Assembly: GCA_003427395.1 (NCBI GenBank)
Contig: BFEA01000081.1
Location: 434,807-455,736 of the forward strand
Direction of reading: 5' to 3'
Origin: Chara braunii
Taxonomy: Eukaryota > Streptophyta > Charophyceae > Charales > Characeae
DNA: 20,930 nt
The translations under genes were made by a program, and so were the position numbers. Positions 17,141 through 20,930 of the stretch are shown in pieces. The notes under the pieces are model-generated. The model was not told the DNA's origin and made no database searches. It saw only the letters and a list, made by a program, of their open reading frames with translations. Numbering within the stretch: the first letter of the stretch is position 1; each line of letters starts with the position of its first letter.

Positions 17141-17201
17141 TTTTTTTGTCCTTGTAAAATCTGGGTTCGTTTCGAACCCAGATTTTACAAGGACAAAAAA
17201 A
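17141..17201. repeat. Perfect 29-bp inverted repeat with 3-base loop
   Basis: GTCCTTGTAAAATCTGGGTT and flanking T bases (17141-17169) pair without mismatch with 17173-17201. The loop is TTT. One arm also occurs at 15933-15950. Genomic hairpins with this perfection are recent or maintained. Confidence 0.95.
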
Positions 17202-17647
17202 GAAAAAGAAGAAGAAGAAAAAAAAAGGCATTTTCTGGGCATTACAGCCTCGGGGAATGACACAAGAAAAATCTTAACATGTATAACTGCCAAAGTGCCT
17301 CTGCTTTTTTTTTTTTTTTTTAATTAATCTATATTCTTCTCTCAATCTTCTTTTGTATGTATTCTATCTCATCCTCTCTCTACTCTATGCATAGTACGGG
17401 GGAACACCCACCCAACCTGAACTCTCCCCAGCCCACGGGCCCATGGGGTAGGTTGGCACCACAGCAGTGGTGCCAGAGTAAGGCTTGTATCAGCCCCTCA
17501 TCACGATGATGCAGGGTGATCAGGCATAGCCGACGGGGGAAACCGGAGATGCTAGTGCCGAACATCTTTGGCCAGTCACTTGCACCTCCCCCTACCCCCC
17601 TCCAACCCCACATTAGCGGTGTCCAATCGCGAAATATCATCGCTGCA
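17202..17647. other. Unassigned sequence
   Basis: A-rich and T-rich stretches lie near 17202-17226 and 17306-17321. The remainder has open frames on both strands with no recognised domain. Repeated CCACAGCAGTGGTGCC near 17460 is a short palindrome. Confidence 0.35.
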
Positions 17648-17815
17648 GGGGCCAAGTCCCACCAACAGCGTCGAGGTTCCTGAATGCCCAAATCTGGACA
17701 TGTTTGAGGAGGTGTGCAGAAAACTGTGTTTCCGTTTCCTCGAGTGCACATCTCCACAAACATGTCCGCATTCGGGCGTTCAGGACACTCAACACTGCTG
17801 GTGGGACTTGGCCCC
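17648..17815. mobile_element. 168-bp long-arm hairpin MITE (copy 2)
   Basis: The left arm GGGGCCAAGTCCCACCAACA and the reverse complement of the right arm (GGGGCCAAGTCCCACCAGCA) match. Both continue through a CCTGAA block to GGACATGTTTG. The length equals copy 1 at 15133-15300 exactly, and both are preceded by CTGCA. Confidence 0.85.
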
Positions 17816-18030
17816 AGAAAAGGGAAAAGAGAATTCAGTGCCATCTACACACCAGCATGACAAAAACAAGTGCAGAAAATTGCATTTCTGTTTCCTCGAG
17901 CACACATCTCCACAAACATGTCCACATTCGGGCGTTCAGGAAACTCAACACTGCTGGTGGGACTTGGCCCCAGAAAAGGGAAAAGAGAATCCAGTGCCAT
18001 CTACACACTATCATGACGAAAACAAGTGCA
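17714..18030 (+). repeat. 155-bp tandem duplication of a MITE right half plus flank
   Basis: Units start with GTGCAGAA at 17714 and 17870, with a third beginning at 18025. Each has CCTCGAG, ACATCTCCACAAACATGTCC, GGTGGGACTTGGCCCC and CAGTGCCATCTACAC. The duplication contains only the right arm of the hairpin element together with downstream sequence. Confidence 0.85.
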
Positions 18031-18059
18031 GAATTCTCCCCTGCTCCACTCCCCAGTTG

Positions 18060-18096
<37 letters not shown>
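18060..18096. repeat. 37-base poly-A run
   Basis: This is an uninterrupted A run between the tandem duplication and a further CAGTGCCATCTACAC motif at 18116. Confidence 0.95.
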
Positions 18097-18101
<5 letters not shown>

Positions 18102-18364
18102 GAAAGAAGCCAGTGCAGTGCCATCTACACCATGATGAACAGAAGTGAAGTTCAACGGTCGGGACCCACTAGAGACGTTTTGCAACGACTTGCTGGCGTT
18201 TTCAATCACGTGCGGCCTTTCGTGACACAGTCCGTGGATGGCGATTGATATCCACGGCCCGCCCGAATGTTTGTGAAACCGCGAAGTTTGTCCTTCGGGA
18301 CATCCGTTAGAATTGGAACGACACAGAGAAGGAAGATTAGCCCGCATAAATCGAGAAATATTCC

Positions 18365-18395
<31 letters not shown>

Positions 18396-19176
18396 AAACG
18401 TGGAGTTTTGTGGCCAGGGCGTCAACCAATCCGCGCTCTAGAAAGGCTTACTTACTTTTTTTTCTTTTTTTTTAATTCAAAATTCCACTGTTCATCCGTT
18501 GCATTTTTGCCCATTTTTTAGGTAGGGGGTGATTTTGCACCGTTTCCTCGTTGCTTCCTCGTTGCTCTCTCTCAGCCCCTCCATGAGATGAGATCGACAA
18601 AACAGTGGCATGACCATCAGAGGACGCAGCCAGCCCATTGGCTGACGGACGAACCCATCCTCCTCAGAAACAGGCGACGAATTCGCTGCTAGGTTTCCCA
18701 TTGGCTGACAGGAGAATCCACAGAATGCTTTGCTTTCATGAATTCACAGAAAAAAACGAGGTTTTAAAATCTGCAGAAATTGGGAAAACCATTCTTTAAT
18801 GCGAAAACAGTGTCACACACGTCGTACAATGCTGCTTGTGGTAGAGATAGAGTCTCCTGTAACAACAGCCATGTGCAACATGAAGGCCAAAATAATATGA
18901 AAGAAAAAAGAAGAAAGAAAGAAAGAGGAAAGAAGAAGAAGAAGAAGAAGAAGAAGAAGAAGAAATGAAGACAGTAGAAAGTCCCCCGAGCGCGTCAGCT
19001 CGTAAAAGTTTCAAAAATAGCTGACCAAAGAAAAATGAAAGCGCCGAAGCGCCGTGCGTGAAGCGCTGTTTGTGGGCCCCGACCCCAGAAAAGGGAAAAG
19101 TGAGGCCACCCGACCCTGGAAAAGGGAAAAGTGAGGCCAGTGCAATCGACAGCATAATGACAAAGCAAACAAAAAT
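18097..19176. other. Unassigned sequence with dispersed short motifs and AAG tract
   Basis: CAGTGCCATCTACACCATGA occurs at 18116. A poly-A run lies at about 18374-18398. A purine AAG tract lies at 18900-18965. AAAAGGGAAAAGTGAGGCCA occurs twice near 19090 and 19120. No gene was recognised. Confidence 0.45.
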
Positions 19177-19316
19177 CAGTGGGCCTGGCTCCACTGCTCT
19201 CCAAATGCTCCAAATGCACAAAAGACATAAACGACGGCAGTGTATCTGCTCATGTTCTAGCGGAAGATTCATTCTCATTTTGCACATTTACCGACTAGTG
19301 GAAACGAGGCCCACTG
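19177..19316 (+). mobile_element. GGGCCTC-family MITE (140 bp)
   Basis: The inverted ends CAGTGGGCCT (19177-19186) and AGGCCCACTG (19307-19316) are exact. The interior has GCACAAAAGA, GTGTATCTGCTCATGTTCTA and GATTCATTCTCATTTTGCAC, the family core seen at 7.5, 9.8 and 12.2 kb. Confidence 0.75.
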
Positions 19317-19812
19317 CAGTGCCCGACATACACCATGATGACAAAAGAAAGTCGAGAAAACGGAAAAGAGAAGCCAGTGAAATTTGCGCCACAGTCTGCG
19401 GAAAAAAAAAAGAAAAACGAAATCTACACCATATTGACAAAGCAAACAAAAATCCTGTACAATCAATGGAGGGGTTGCTTCAATGATTTGTCCATTGGCC
19501 AACTCGTAACTTTTTTTTTTTTCAACTCGTAACTTTTGTACCGGACGCTGGGCCCATTTCGCAGCACGTGCCGCTGCCCACTGGGAAGTGGGCCCAATTG
19601 CCAGCACGTGCTGCTTCCCACTAATAGACCGGAGCTGTGTTTTCCGAAAAATTCAAAAAAACGAAAAAAGCGCTGTCCCCTGCCTACAGGTTGGAAGGAA
19701 AACCATCCAACTTAAAAAAAAAAAAAGAAAAAATAAAAAAAAAATAAAAAAAAATCCAACTCCTTTTCTGTTTTTGTTTTCTTCTCTTCTTTTCTTTTCT
19801 TTTCTCTTCTTT

Positions 19813-19847
<35 letters not shown>

Positions 19848-19944
19848 AAGCTCCAGTCAATCGTGGAAATCCATCCATTGCCACACGAGCATGGAAGTGC
19901 ACAGTTGGAAAACGGAAAGAACAAAATTGCAGAGTTGGGGAGTT
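19317..19944. other. Low-complexity and unassigned sequence
   Basis: A further TACACCATGATGACAAA motif lies near 19330. CAGCACGTGC occurs twice near 19562 and 19602. A-rich sequence at 19711-19753 is followed by pyrimidine-rich sequence ending in a T run at 19816-19842. No gene was recognised. Confidence 0.5.
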
Positions 19945-20291
19945 CTAAACCGCCAATACTTGGCCCAGCTATCAGCCGCGGAAAAAAAAAATAGAGTAGA
20001 AACATTTCTAGTCGGACGAATGTGGACGCTCCTGTAGCGCCCCATACGTTTCCTGAAATTGTGGCTTGTTGAAGCACCAGTACATGGGCACCTGGGCCGC
20101 AGGCCTGACACCTCAATTTCTGGAGGTGCGAAACGAAACCGCGACCGCCGATCTGATTTATCAAAGGCCGGCGCGGCGTTTGACGTTTCGGCCTCGTTTT
20201 CTTGTGGCGACAAGTTTCGGACTGCAAGGCTGGGGACGTGTACTGGTGGTTTAACGAGCGGGCACGACTTTCAGAACTACTGGTGGTTTAA
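19945..20291 (-). mobile_element. TTAA-type MITE (copy 4), split by a nested element
   Basis: In reverse orientation, 19949-20068 matches the right part of copies 1-3. The left terminus is at 20255-20287, ending CTACTGGTGGT before TTAA at 20288-20291. The outer flank on the other side is CTAA (19945-19948), one base from TTAA. The element is interrupted at the position of its internal TTAA by the 178-bp element at 20073-20250. Confidence 0.8.
20069..20254. mobile_element. Nested 178-bp element inside MITE copy 4
   Basis: The ends AGCACCAGTACATG and CGTGTACTGGTGGT are inverted repeats of the same terminal type as the host MITE. TTGA (20069-20072) and TTAA (20251-20254) flank it. Copies 2 and 3 have a single uninterrupted TTAA at the equivalent place. 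The interior is unrelated to the host. It may be a second subfamily using the same transposase. Confidence 0.8.
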
Positions 20292-20625
20292 GTTCCCTCA
20301 AGCTCCAGTCTATCATGGAATGATGCATGAGCTGGGAAACGGGCCCAGCGTCCCATTTGACTGAAAAAAGGGCAAACTTAACCCCCCCCCCCAGTCTGCA
20401 ATTTCGTTCTTTCCTTTTTCCAACTATGCATTTCCAATTTTCCATGCTCGTGTGGCAATGAACGGATCCAAAATGGAAAAAAAAAAAAAAAAAAGCACAG
20501 CTTTTCATTTGGAGTGTCACGGACGGAAGCTAAAGAGCACCGCTACCTCGAGGACCCTTATTTCTCGTGCAATGTAAGATGCGGGGCCGTGCGTGGCCAG
20601 GGGGGGCGCGGGGGGGGGGGGCAAG
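20292..20625. other. Unassigned sequence with C, A and G runs
   Basis: A C run lies at about 20381-20391, an A run at about 20477-20494 and G-rich sequence at 20600-20621. No gene was recognised. Confidence 0.4.
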
Positions 20626-20930
20626 GAGAGCGAGCAGAGCCTGCCGCGTGGACCACCGGGAAAGGTTCAGGCAAAGGTGCTTTTGGAGACCTCCCTCCCT
20701 GCCTCCCTTTGGCTTTGACAAAGGTCAGCTGGCGACCCACCCGCTCCCCCTCCCACCTCCCACCCCCCACCCCTCACCCCCCTCACTTCACAAAGCTTAA
20801 CCCCGCAGAGCAAGCAGAGCCTGCCGCGTGGACCACCAGGAAAGGTTCAGGCAGAGGTGCTTTTGGAGACCTCCCTCCCTGCCTCCCTTTGGCTTTGACA
20901 AAGGTCAGCTGGCGACCCACCCGCTCCCCC
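20626..20930. repeat. 180-bp tandem repeat, continuing past the window
   Basis: AGCAGAGCCTGCCGCGTGGA recurs at exactly 180 bp (20634 and 20814). The second unit is nearly identical for as far as it can be followed (20806-20930), with only a few substitutions. It may be the start of a satellite array. Open frames here are on repetitive sequence and unrecognised. Confidence 0.85.

Overview
This is repeat-dominated, non-coding DNA from a large, complex eukaryotic genome. It contains no intact gene that I can recognise. No ORF shows a family I know apart from a broken reverse transcriptase. Homopolymer runs reach 37 bases, poly-pyrimidine tracts are long, several unrelated short inverted-repeat transposon families (MITEs) are present, and there is one tRNA-derived SINE. 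Nothing looks prokaryotic: there are no ribosome-binding-site-led gene series and no operons. I cannot name the lineage. A large-genome plant, streptophyte alga or other TE-rich eukaryote would fit, but this is inference only.

Layout. 1-310: end of a TTAA-type MITE, then a dispersed repeat whose second copy lies at 3.3 kb. 0.7-2.2 kb: a 138-bp repeat present twice, 1320 bp apart, with a 21-bp minisatellite between. 2.4-5.3 kb: scattered, frameshifted remains of a reverse transcriptase, split by about 0.9 kb of foreign repeats that include a TA-flanked 105-bp MITE. 5.3-7.4 kb: an inverted-repeat structure and a pyrimidine tract. 7.4-7.75 kb: tandem copies of a GGGCCTC-ended MITE. 7.86-8.01 kb: a purine tract ending in 37 G. 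8.56-8.71 kb: a full TTAA/TTAT-type MITE. 9.06-9.21 kb: a 31-bp minisatellite. 9.77-10.30 kb: two adjacent GGGCCTC-type elements. 10.3-14.2 kb: unassigned repeat-derived sequence with local duplications. 14.22-14.90 kb: a TTAA MITE abutting another inverted-repeat element, then the SINE. 15.1-18.0 kb: a hairpin family with 168-bp full copies, GC-rich palindromes and a long CTT/CTC tract. 18.0-19.4 kb: dispersed short motifs and another GGGCCTC MITE. 19.95-20.29 kb: a TTAA MITE with a second element nested inside it. 20.63 kb to the end: a 180-bp tandem repeat running off the window.

The elements do not form a pathway. They record successive insertions. The clearest biology is in the transposition footprints. 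One TA insertion can be compared with an empty copy of its target in the same window. One nested insertion lies exactly at a TTAA that sister copies keep intact.
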